Shown one piece after another: positions 11,554 to 22,369 of a stretch of DNA of 64,000 nucleotides; within the stretch, counting starts at the first letter, position 1; each line of letters starts with the position of its first letter. The notes under the pieces were generated by a model that worked only from the letters and a program-made list of their open reading frames with translations, was not told the origin of the DNA and ran no database searches. The translations under genes and the position numbers were made by a program. Origin of the DNA: Nyssa sinensis (taxonomy: Eukaryota; Streptophyta; Magnoliopsida; Cornales; Nyssaceae). The stretch lies in contig CM018032.1 of NCBI GenBank assembly GCA_008638375.1, forward strand, positions 9,403,501 through 9,467,500, in the 5' to 3' direction.

Positions 11554-12036
11554 GCCTTCGTTTGGATAACTAGGAGGGAAAGGAAATGAAAGGATAGTAT
11601 TAGTTATGAGGAAAAGGAAAGGAGAGGAGAGGAGAGGGTAATCTCTCCTTTATGTTTGGATAACTAATGAAAGGAAAGGAAAAGAAAGACTACTATCTTG
11701 TTTGGGAATGATAAAGGGAAGAAAGGAAAGGAAATGATTTTATATTATTTTACTATTATGCCTAAGACAAAGATGTCATTTTTATTTGACTTTTATAATT
11801 TTAAGAGTAATATTGGTATTATAAAAAATTTATTAAATCTTTCTTTTCCTTTCCTTCCGTTTCCGTCTACTTTTGGAGGGATAACAAAATTACTAAAATG
11901 AGGGTTAAGCTCTCCCTCCCTTTCCCTCTCTTTCCCTCATTTTCCTTCCTAATTTTTAAAACACAACATGATATAAGCTCTCATTCCTTATCCTTCCCTT
12001 CCCTTTCTTTCCAATTCCTTCCATCCAAACATAGGG
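11554..12036. mobile_element. Tourist-like MITE, 483 bp, TSD TAA
   Basis: The left end GCCTTCGTTTGGATAACTAGG and right end CCTTCCATCCAAACATAGGG form inverted repeats, with TAA on both sides (11551-11553, 12037-12039). Inner arms are purine-rich on the left (GGAAAGGAAAGG) and pyrimidine-rich on the right (CCTTTCCTTCC), so the whole element can form a long hairpin. Confidence 0.65.
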
Positions 12037-12039
12037 TAA

Positions 12040-14230
12040 GAAATTATATTATTAAAATACTTAAACTATGAATTCAAATATCATATCAAATTAACAAAAT
12101 ATTAAAAATATAAGAAGAACACAAAGATATAAATGGAAAACTCTTGTGGGGAATAAAACCCACCCACTAGTATAAAAAAAAAAAAACAATGTACAAGTTC
12201 ACAGAGTCTGATCCCACAAACAACTAACCTATACCTCTAGTGATTTATTTGCTAGTTTGTTTGTAACTTCTCATTTTACTCTTCAATTTTGAATAATTTT
12301 TGCCAGCTCCAACACTATTCACAATTCTCAGATCCACCACCTTCTACAGTGTGTAAACTCGATGCAATGGAAGTCCATGCTTTAGCGTTTTTATACGATC
12401 TTACGTGTACTAATATGACACTAAGTATACAGAATTAATCACAAAGAATAACACCTTACAAAAAACTAACTATATGAATAAAAATATGAAGCAAAAGATT
12501 ACTATGTATTCTTTGTACTTTAAGAGGCTAGGGTTTTTATCATTATGAACATCACAATACCCTATTTGTACTAAAAAGTTTGTGTAAAAGACCTAAACCT
12601 AGTTGGAATAGGTTATGTTCACAAAACTGGAAAGTTTGTAACCGAGTGACGTGAAATCACTGAGTAGTGTTTGGATGGTAAACCCTTTATCATTTGGATG
12701 CAACTTTCTTTATGTTCAGACGGTCCTAGGGTTACATTCGGACGACCAATATAATAAATTTAACTTTTTAATTTTTGACTTTAATAAACGCGAATCTTCA
12801 AAATCAGTATTTTATAGTAATAAAACAAGTTTAAAATGTTCCCATAAATACATTTTTCATAAGTGTATTGGTTTATAGTCGAAACTAACTCACTTAAGTC
12901 AAATTAAGCACAGTTAAACGTACTTTTAAACTTAAGTAAGTTTCTAAAATGTGTGCATAATGAACATGCATGATATGCATGAACATATATCTTAAATTTG
13001 CACACTTATTCAAACATTTGACATAGGACTGAGGTATCACGAGTCATTACTGCATGATTAACAGTAAAGCACATAACTCAATACTATCTTAAGTATTATC
13101 ATCTAAAAAAATATAATCTTTTACAACAAAATAAAATGTCAATATAAATTGCCTAATTTTCTTATCATTATCATTAAAAAAAAAGAGTCAATCATCTTTT
13201 AACACCCGAACCCTCTCTCAACTTCGCTTGAGAAAATGACAAGGGCTTGCTCCAAAATGAAATGAACAATCAAGCATCTTTTGGAAATAGGACTCCCCTT
13301 GTCACCATTATTGACCAATTCACCACATCTTTCTAGTGGATGCTCACACACCCTACCGATGATACCCTAGAGGGGGACTCAAGAGAGAAGAAAAATGAAA
13401 CATCCTCTCTCTCTCTTTCTTTCTCTCAAGTGAATACGTCACATAAAATTGAGAGTATCCTCCAAAATGTTAGGTTAGAAAAAGTATCAACACAATGGGT
13501 TTCATTAAATTAGCAAGATAAGACAGTCTAAAATCTATTGGAACTGCACTGTTTTGGTAGATACAATTTTGATATATTATCTTTTTTTTTTTTTAATACA
13601 AGTAAGAGACTTTAAAACTTATGAAACTGTATCGTTTCAATTTTAACTATTAAAATTGTACTGTTTTTAGACTTAATAAAGAATATATTTAAAAATAAAA
13701 TATCTTAAATATATTAAGATCATGTTTCAACATATTTTAAACTTTCAAACTTACAAATTTAATTTCGCGCATTAATTTTTTTTTTTTTTTAAAATAGTTG
13801 ATTATTTATTTAATGAACTAAAAATCTACTGCATACATGAACAGGAGAGGAGCCAAGTATCGATCATTCTTGGCTCGTTTTTCCAAAGTTAGTTTGCTAA
13901 TTTAGCTCATCAAATAAATGAGTCATTATCCACTTGGTGAAATATTATCGGTTTCGAGATTTATGCAGTTCTAAGCTATGTGCAGTTCCTTCTCAATCCG
14001 AGAGGCAAACTTCTGGGAATCCTTTTCCCTCTGGAATGATATATTAGGCTGAGATTAATTGCATTCTTTCAGAAGAGTGATCATCTCTAATATTCCATTT
14101 TGTTCGAGGAATTTGGATAAAAAAGAGAAGAAAGAAGATGTTATTTCTTACTAAATTTAAAATTAAAAAATGAGAGAAAAGCCGAGGGAAAGAGAGATTT
14201 TTTCTTGCAGATATAGTACAGCTGGTAAAG
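12040..14230. other. AT-rich intergenic stretch, no gene recognised
   Basis: No domain, splice structure or complete transposon was found. There are A/T homopolymers at about 12174, 13578 and 13774. Open frames here are short and low in complexity. Confidence 0.45.
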
Positions 14231-14360
14231 TTGAATGGCAGACCTCACTTTGAGGTCCCAAAACAACCACACTAATATGACAATTCCCAAGTATATTGAA
14301 TGGCAGACCTCACTTTGAGGTCCCAAAACAAAAACACTAATATGACGATTCCCAAGTATA
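14231..14360. repeat. 65-bp tandem duplication (two copies)
   Basis: Copies begin TTGAATGGCAGACCTCAC at 14231 and 14296 and differ at only a few sites. A short open frame crosses both copies but shows no known domain. Confidence 0.85.
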
Positions 14361-14493
14361 TTGACTGTCAATTTCAATGGACAATATGCAAGTGGTAGGG
14401 TAGTATATTTGCACGGTCAGTCAATTGGATTAGGCGGGAGGTGGGACGTGCAGGGTCAGACCGAGTGGGAGTCAAAATCGCAGGTCACATATG

Positions 14494-14597
14494 TGATTTT
14501 GACAACTAATAGCATCTCCAAAATAATGAGACCCGCAATTTAGACTGATTTTGACAACTAATAGCATCTCCAAAATTGTGAAGCCAACAATTTAGAC
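14494..14597. repeat. 52-bp tandem duplication (two copies)
   Basis: Copies start TGATTTTGACAACTAATAGC at 14494 and 14546. It lies only 130 bp beyond the 65-bp duplication, so this stretch was hit twice by local duplication. Confidence 0.85.
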
Positions 14598-14599
14598 TC

Positions 14600-15331
14600 C
14601 CAACCGCTCTGCCAAACAAGTCCTTAACAACTAAGCATCTTCGTCTTACTTTGTTACTCAAGAAAGCTTAAAAACCATTAGGATCCTAGTGTTTAGAGGA
14701 GAAAAATACTTGACATATCAAATTTAGTTATCTAGTTATTTTATTTACTGATATGTAAAAAGTATTTTTGAAATTAATCAAATAACTTTCGTTTTTTTAA
14801 ATTCAAAGAAGATTATTATAGTAATCCATGTTAGCACGTGAGTAAATTTGGTAATTTTTTTAGGTATATGTAATATTATTTGTTTGCAAGATTATTTAAA
14901 ATCAGATAATATTTGACTCCAAACTAAGTAAGAAGAATACTCTTTTACATGAATCCGTATCTTAATTACAATTTGTTGCATAGGTAATGTACATTTATTT
15001 ATTTATTTTGTAAATTTTTAATTTTTAATTAAAAATTAATATGTACACAATAATCATGTGACTACAACAAATTATATTTTAGACACGTATCATGCAATTA
15101 GTTGATTTCTCTTACCTAATTTAAACTTAACCATCCTTCTTTACAGTTGGAGTATAATAATGCTTCACCCAATCATCTTTGAAACCCTTTGAAAACCATC
15201 TTCATAATTTATTTTGATATGAAAGGCTAAAGTGTCTATCAGTCTATCAAACTATAGTTAGTACTTCCATTAAGCTATACTTTAAACATCATGGTACAGA
15301 ATCACCTCGACAATCCTTCAATCTTTGGTGG

Positions 15332-15373
<42 letters not shown>

Positions 15374-15779
15374 CATCCAAGTATCCAACTGCCTCTTAAT
15401 AATGTTAGTACAAGGTGTGGTCTATTAGGCCATATTATGGCTATACCATTGGCTTACTCCAAACTTTCTCGACACTCCATTTTGTGATATTGTGGACAGT
15501 TCTTTATTTTCATTTGGAATAATAGATTTAGCAAAGAAATCAACCCAACAGGGTAGATTTAGCAAGGAGGGCAATACCTTAAGAAATAAATAAAATATAA
15601 TAAATAATACCTTTTTTTTTTCTTTTTCCTCTTAGATTTTGGTGGTTAAATTCACGTTATTCAGTCTTTACTCAAAAAAAAAAACATCTCCAAAGAGAGC
15701 AAAAAATGAGAATGATATGATTGTATGTGGGAATGATGTGATTACCTTCCACTGCAACCACGTGAAAGAAGGTAGGATA

Positions 15780-15823
<44 letters not shown>

Positions 15824-16087
15824 GTCATGTCCTGCTCCCATGCCTATCCAATGCAAGACAAGCTGCCATTATGGGTGGAGTGCAAAGGCATTAAAAAAAA
15901 AAAGAGATGAGAATGAACACTATGAATTATACACTTGAAGACTCTAAGAGATAGTCGTGGCTCGCATATGTTCTCATAGTCTGAGTCATGCATGTCTACC
16001 ACCATATATGGACGAATATATCCAAATCTTTAGGCATAATAGATATAATCTACAATGATTCATATTCTATGCAATGTGATCATCCAC
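14600..16087. other. Intergenic stretch with two TA microsatellites
   Basis: TA runs lie at 15334-15371 and about 15787-15815. The rest is AT-rich, with no gene recognised. Confidence 0.5.
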
Positions 16088-17380
16088 TTTTAGGAAAATT
16101 ATGCAATTTTATGTTAGCAATTTTTTTTCTTTCAAAATATCTAATTCTTTAGACTAATGATTGTTGGGTTGTATTAAGTTATGTAGATTATTGTTAGTCA
16201 TAAAGTAAAGACTTAAGTTTTTTTTTGCAAGTCCAATTAAGTCTAAAGAAGTGTGCAATTCACGATAATATTGTTGCCTTACATATCATGCATCACACAC
16301 TAGGTACTTGATATTATAATTGTGTTTAAAGTTTAGATATGGTCTTTACAATGTTTAAAATGATTTTAAGTATGGTTTAGTTTTGATTATTATAGGCTAA
16401 ATATATATATGAAAATTTTCAAAACATGTTTCTAAACTTTTTTGTATGATTTAAAATCATGTACTGGAAAAACAAAAGGCTTTCTATGCGAACACGACTT
16501 ATCTTGTTCTAACAAAGGTTTTATTGTGAATTTTTGAAAAAATTTCCAAAAGCTCGTCGGGTTTTTATGGACCAAGTGCTCGTCCGGACATAGTCCTGTC
16601 AAATGTAGGTCACTTTTTGTTCGAACATGTGTTCCTTTTTGTGCACCATTGATTGGCTACATAAACGTATTCAATTTTGATTTAGGGTTTTTCTTTGCGT
16701 TGGTATAAATAAGGCCTTAATGTGTCTCATGTAAGGAAGCCTAGCCTATTGATGCATTGACTAATTTTTTACTTCAGTTTCTTTTCATATAGTCAGTTTT
16801 TCTGCAAGGTTTGGATAACTTGTGTTCAAAGTTTATATACCTAGTGTCAGGCAGTACACATGGGTTTGTATAGCGAGCGAGGCATATATTTTCATTGCAC
16901 AGGAAGTTGCACACTACTATAGTGATGTATTTGAGGATCGTGGATGATGTTATGATTGTGAAAGACTAATAAAAAAGAAGCGAATTACGAGAAAAAGATT
17001 TGGTAAGCGTATAAGAAGTAATTCACTAGTTCGTGGCAGTTTAATTGTTTGAGATTTAACTTTTTAAAATTATAGAATATTCGTCATTGATTAGTGAATC
17101 TTTTAGAGCTGGTAGGTTTCATTCCCCTTATGGGTTTCTCACATAAAATCTTTGTCTTATATTTATCTTCTTACAAGTTTGGTTATCATTACAGTTGATT
17201 TGATGTATGCACGAACTTAAGATCTTAGTAATCTAACAAGTAGATTTTATTAATAAGAGTTCATCTTAAATCTAAATAAGATTATTGAATCTGTATTCCT
17301 TATCAATTAAATTTGTGCTTTAATTAATTAAAATCTGATATAAATCTTTTTGCACTTTTGGTATAAAATTCTATCATTAG
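16088..17380 (+). repeat. Diverged LTR-like repeat, copy A
   Basis: Collinear with 25941-27310 over about 1.2-1.3 kb at perhaps 70-75% identity by eye. Shared blocks include CTAATTCTTTAGA, GTAAAGACT-AAG, GTGTGCAATTCA, ATCATGCAT-ACAC and CACATAAAATC. Gene-poor content, a GGTATAAATAAGG TATA-like box at 16704, and a TGTTAG-type start in copy B fit a solo LTR, probably of a Copia-type element. No coding region accompanies it. Confidence 0.5.
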
Positions 17381-17389
17381 TTTTTATAT

Positions 17390-18410
17390 CTGTAGGTACT
17401 TGGTTCACCTCAAGCCTAGCCTCCCATGCAGCAATCAATAGCAATCTGAAAACTTAGCACAAAACATGATCTGAAATGCTAGATAATTGGTCGAAACAAC
17501 AACATGTGGTCCAGTTTTGAACTGACATGTGTCAATAAAGCCTTCACTTAAGAGTTTTCTAAGACTCTCGTAGTGAAGCAATTATGAAGTGTGGTCCCAA
17601 CTGTTGGTCAACCCATTCCTACACACCTAAGCAAGTGGTTGAACTACTCTTAGTTCTCAGATTTAGTGTAGAACAATACAAGCCTAAGTATTAGTCGAGC
17701 TAACCCTAGCTCCCAAACTTAGCAGCATCATGCCAGATCTGGTTGAACCATTACATGGTTACCACACTTAGCTAGCTCTCCTAAACTTGATAAAGTTCCA
17801 TTCGAGAAACTTTTTCTCTTCTATTAAATGGATGCCAAAAAGCTCGGGTGGAAGTTTTTGGGAGACTCCCAGAGTCTGACACATAACTATGGTGCTAAAC
17901 TATGTTATAGACCTATTATTCGAAATACTCAAAATTTTGTGGCATGGAGGTTAAAGTGTTGGGAACTGCCAAGGTGTCCATCATGTTACCCATAGGCGGA
18001 ACACCCAGAGTCCTTTAAAAATAAGAGAAATTCTACCAAGATTCCTTAAACCTTACATCAGCTTCCACCACTTTCTACATGTGACACATATCTTTAACCA
18101 ACTCCTATTTTGGACTTTAGTATCCCACGTGACTAGTTTGTTACATGTGACATCATCCTCTAACAACCTTACGTGCTAGGACTACTATAAATAATCCGCT
18201 TACACCACTTTGAACAGTAACTATTACTATCTTTACTTCAACAAGCTCTAACACTATACTCCATACATTGTTTATATTGTAACTAACCATAAGGAGTGAA
18301 TTGGGTATTATGCCATCGTCATCACTCTTTCATAGTGATCTTGACCTACCCTTACATACTGTGCCCTGTAGTCCTAAGGAATCTATCATTGCTAGATTGC
18401 CTCTACTTTC
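17390..18410. other. Intergenic stretch, nothing recognised
   Basis: Slightly higher in GC than its surroundings, with recurring CTTAG and AACTTAG words. Short frames on either strand have no domain that I know. Confidence 0.35.
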
Positions 18411-18414
18411 TCCT

Positions 18415-18935
18415 TATCATCTCATTCTACGATCCATGACTATCTGATGTGGAGTACTTGCTCCTTGTATGACTCACTCTTTGACTCATCAACAGGTCTA
18501 CTAACTATCAATAATATCAAATCGAAATTTGTAATATTTCACACCTTCCCTATTTGCTTTTTGAATTTCTCTTTTTTAGACCAAAATAATTACACGTTGC
18601 TTAAATGGTGTTAGATAATCATTTGCTTTAAAATCTTAAATTAATAGAGAATGAACGAATAATTTTAGGTATAATTCTCCCTACCATGTCACTTTACGAT
18701 CCATGACTTTACTCCTTGTATGACTCACTCTCTGATTCATCACCAGGTCTACTAACTATCCACAATATCAAACTGAAATTTGTAGTATTTCACACCCTCC
18801 CTATTTTGTTTTTGAATTTCTCTTTTTTAGACCAAAATAACGATGGGTTACTTAAACGGTGTTAGATAATCATTTGATTTAAAATCTTAAGTTAATAGAG
18901 AATGAATGAATAATGTTAGATATAATTTTTCCTCG
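18415..18935. repeat. Tandem duplication, unit about 265 bp
   Basis: Two adjacent copies (about 18415-18675 and 18680-18935) share TACGATCCATGACT, CTCCTTGTATGACTCACTCT, AGGTCTACTAACTATC, TTCTCTTTTTTAGACC and GGTGTTAGATAATCATTTG. Identity is about 85-90% by eye. Confidence 0.8.
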
Positions 18936-19501
18936 AACGTGGGGAGAATTGACACACTAACATAACAAAGGCGTGAGTGCAAGCCTTGCACCAAAAGGAC
19001 TTAAATAATACAATTGTTCTAAAAGTTTAAGTTATTAGAGAATGTGCCAACCATGTATATCAAGTTAAAAAATAGAACAACAAATTTTCACTTGCCTAAA
19101 AAAATCCATCAACTTGAAGAAAGGTAGGATTCGACTCCCGAAGATTTACCAACTAGATATCTTGGCAATCTAAAGATAGCAATAGGTATAAATTACATCG
19201 ACTTTCCTAATTTTAGGTAATATTATACATAGTTTTCTCATGGTTTAAGAAATTACACTAACCTCCCTTAATATTTATGTTCCATAGTAACAATTTTTCT
19301 CTAGCATACATCAACTTAATTTTTTTAAAATGATAATTTTACCCTTATACAAACATTGCATCCACTATTTTGAAACATATTCATAAACTTAAATCCCCTA
19401 AAATTGTAACAAACTAATTCCAGTGGAAATTAAAAAGAATTAACACATACATATATACACAAGCGCGCGCACACACAAAACAAATCTAACAATTTGTAGA
19501 A

Positions 19502-19688
19502 GGGTAATGCTACTAAGAGACTATTTGCCTATGTGAATGGGCCATTTACTTGTTGGATGGAGATAAGAGATAGAGATTAAAGTACTTGTAATAAAAAATC
19601 AATCAATAAAAAATCCTATGGAGAAGAGACTCGTTTGTATGTGCAAACAAATCTCTAATATGCAAACGAGTAATTAGTAGCATTACTC
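19502..19688. mobile_element. Mutator-like MITE, 187 bp, perfect 9-bp TSD
   Basis: The ends GGGTAATGCTACTAA and TTAGTAGCATTACTC are inverted (14 of 15 match). TTTGTAGAA flanks both sides (19493-19501, 19689-19697), the 9-bp TSD expected of Mutator-type insertion. It is nested near the left arm of the larger long-TIR element. Confidence 0.85.
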
Positions 19689-19869
19689 TTTGTAGAATGG
19701 TCGGTCTCAAAATGAGTTTTTTCCAATCCAAATTTAATTCAAAATTCCAACAAGTAATTGAAAAATTCATGGGTTTCTTTAAATAGGTATTTTTCATTTT
19801 GAACACTCACTTTGTCAAGCGACCCAAAAAACCACTTTGATTGCGAACTTCCGACGGGCAATTGCAAAA

Positions 19870-20455
19870 CTCATGGGTTTCTTTAAATGGGTATTTTTCA
19901 TTTTGAACCCTCACTTTGTCAATCAACCATATATGCCACTACGATTCTGAAAACTTCTATTGATCTTACCTGGTTGGAATTGGATAGAGAATACTTTGGA
20001 TATTCACTGGGAAGGAGTGGCGAGGTTGACATCAGAATTAGGATTGTCGAACTAAAAACAACATCACATTGAGAATTGACTCATTGAATTAACCACCTTT
20101 ATTTCGAAATGAAGATCCCCTCCTCTTACGACTTTTGTCAAAGGATGAAGCAAAACATATGATCTCTACGGGTTTCTTTAAATGGGTATTTTTAATTTGA
20201 ACTCCCATTTTGTCAATCGACCATAAAGGCCACTACGATTGTGGAAACTTCCAATGATCCCACCTGAATGGATTTGGATAGATAATATTTTAGATATTGA
20301 ATTAGGAGGGAAGGGCTGGGTTGACATTAGAAGTTGGATCGTCGAATAAATAGCAATATCGCATTGAGTTGACTCATTAGATTTACCACGTTTAGCACGA
20401 AATGAAGATCCCTTCCACTTACCACTTTTGTTCAAAGTTAGAACAAAGCATCTTA
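19870..20455. repeat. Tandem duplication, unit about 295 bp, inside the MULE-like element
   Basis: Units start with GGGTTTCTTTAAATGGGTAT at 19877 and 20169 and share GCCACTACGATT, TTGACAT, ATTGAGTTGACTCATT-like and CGAAATGAAGATCCC. A third partial start (GGGTTTCTTTAAATAGGTAT) lies at about 19770, so the array was at least 2.3 copies. Confidence 0.75.
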
Positions 20456-21319
20456 TCTCCTATCTTTTTGGTTTAAGATGGAATTGCAACCAACCTACCT
20501 AAGCTAAGGTGTGAGTTGATAATATATCATTTCCAAAACACCCAAGCATGTTGTACCCCTCAACTCCCTAATGTCGGGTGAGCGATAAGGTAAATCCTGT
20601 TGTTACTGGTTAGGTGGTCTCAATTGATCAATCTTCGTTCAAATCCAAGGATCCTCTACATCGATTGTAATTATTTACTTGAAGGATACTTAAGATAGCG
20701 GGCAGGATTAATTTTTGGGAACTTTTTTAGGTGAAGATCTACAACAACCAACAATGCAATTTTCACGTGCACCACGATCTTGTCACTCGGTAGCTGAGGA
20801 GGTGGATGAAGGGGACGATCTGCGACCTCATGCGTCAAGATCTATGACTCACCGTATCGTTGCTATACCAATGATCTGTGCATGGATTCTAGAATTGCAG
20901 TTGTAACATAACATCATCTTTGATTTCAAATTTGATTTTTTTTTAATTTTATTTTGATTGTGCTTTGTAATTCATCGGAGGAGGTGGTTGGTGATTGTGG
21001 GCTTAAAGAAGTGGTGATTGGTAGTGGAGAGAGAATTCTTTTTTTGTGTATTGGGAGGGTTGCGGTACGTCTTGGTGTAGTGAGGAAATAGAAAGGGACA
21101 GACCATTGACCCATTTTTGCACAAGGGTAAAATTCTATTTTTAAAAAAATAAGTTGCTGCCAGCTATTTTTGTTATGTCAGCAATGGTTGAATAATGTAA
21201 AGAGAAAGTTTTTATGAAACATAAACTTTAAGAAATGTCAATGTAGTTTTCTAAATTATGAAAAACTAGTATAATATCACATATTCTTAAGAGAGGTTAG
21301 TGTAATTTATCTTAAAAAT

Positions 21320-22200
21320 AAAAAAAAATTAATTAAAACACAAACGTTTTTGCTTTTTTTCTTAATGTTTTTCTTTAAAAAAAGAGAGGGAGCATAAATA
21401 AGCACTTGTTAAGTATTTTTTTGGCTTAAATAAGTAAATAATTAGAAGTATTGTTTGATTAATTTTACTTATGAGAAATGATTGTCAAATGCGCTTTTGA
21501 TTTGTACCTATTTAGTTTTTGAGCTAAAAAGAAATTTTAAAAAATTTACTTTTATACTTATTAAAAGTACTTTAAAATTTTTTGATCAAATGGTACCTAA
21601 ATTTAGGATTGATTTTACTCTATTAATTTCATTTGGGCATGCATACAAATTATTTTTTGCCTTTAATTTTTATAAAAAAGGGACACCAAAAACATTATCA
21701 TACACCACCATAAATTTTGACTGTCTTTTACAGAAGCAAAGAAGCAACTTAAAAGCCATAGACTCAAGTTACTTGCTCTCCAAGTTAGAAAGAAGGAAAA
21801 AAAAAAAAAAAAGGAACTTCAATCCCAAAATCCCATTTGGCCATTTCCATCAAATTTTATGCTTTTGTTGTTAATGGATTAACATTGTGCTATGATTCCA
21901 AATTGAACTGATATTTCCCCAAGTGCATACCCACTCAACCATATATATCTTAGTGGTTTTTAACATCACCAAATGATTGCGGGGCCAAATTGTTTTGCCA
22001 TACTGAAGTTGCATGCTCATAGTTTCCTCAAGTGACTTTCTCAGCCAATTGTTGGAACATCACTATTTCTATGAGTTTACATATGAACATGACCAATTAC
22101 TTTGATGTATGGTGATCCACTTACCTTAAATGGAGGACACATAGCTAAATATCTGCATAATTTGGATTCAGAACATAACATCAATCCACTAACTGTGAAA
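21320..22200. other. Intergenic stretch, nothing recognised
   Basis: A 130-codon open frame at 21482-21874 is lysine-, phenylalanine- and leucine-rich and ends in an A-run. It has no recognisable domain and I do not call it a gene. Confidence 0.4.
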
Positions 22201-22202
22201 AT

Positions 22203-22363
22203 ATATAATTTGATGAATATGGGACTTAGGGTCTGAAGTTCCTTTTCTTTTTTCCTTTTTTTTTTTTTTTTGACTTTTTAAGTGTTCCTTTTCTTTGCTA
22301 AATATAATTTGATGAATATGGGACTTACGCATGCGTCGCTAATAGTGCCTTTTTTTTGTAGTG
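22203..22363. mobile_element. Isolated CACTA right end beside a 24-bp direct repeat
   Basis: The end CGCATGCGTCGCTAATAGTG followed by a T-run and GTAGTG matches the right terminus of the CACTA element at 49-56 kb. No left end is visible nearby. Immediately before it, ATAATTTGATGAATATGGGACTTA occurs twice (22206 and 22307, 101 bp apart), suggesting a rearrangement or aborted excision. Confidence 0.5.
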
Positions 22364-22369
22364 GTAGTA

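Larger units (their letters stand above)
19188..21310. mobile_element. MULE-like or fold-back element with long terminal inverted repeats
   Basis: The left arm (19188-19360) and the reverse complement of the right arm (about 21120-21310) align over about 170-190 bp. Shared blocks are ATAAATTACA, TTACACTAACCTC, CTTAA-TTTATGTT and ATTTTACCCTT. The outer motif (ATTACACTAACCTCCCTTRA) is common at the ends of non-autonomous plant Mutator-like elements. The 1.75-kb interior has no transposase; it holds a nested MITE (19502-19688) and a tandem duplication (19870-20455). No clear 9-bp TSD was found. Confidence 0.6.

Noticed and set aside
15639..15938. 99-codon frame containing an IYIYIY run
   Set aside because: Coding appearance comes from a TA microsatellite; no domain.
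21482..21874. 130-codon + strand frame
   Set aside because: AT-rich with a polylysine run from an A-tract, no domain, no splice or promoter support.
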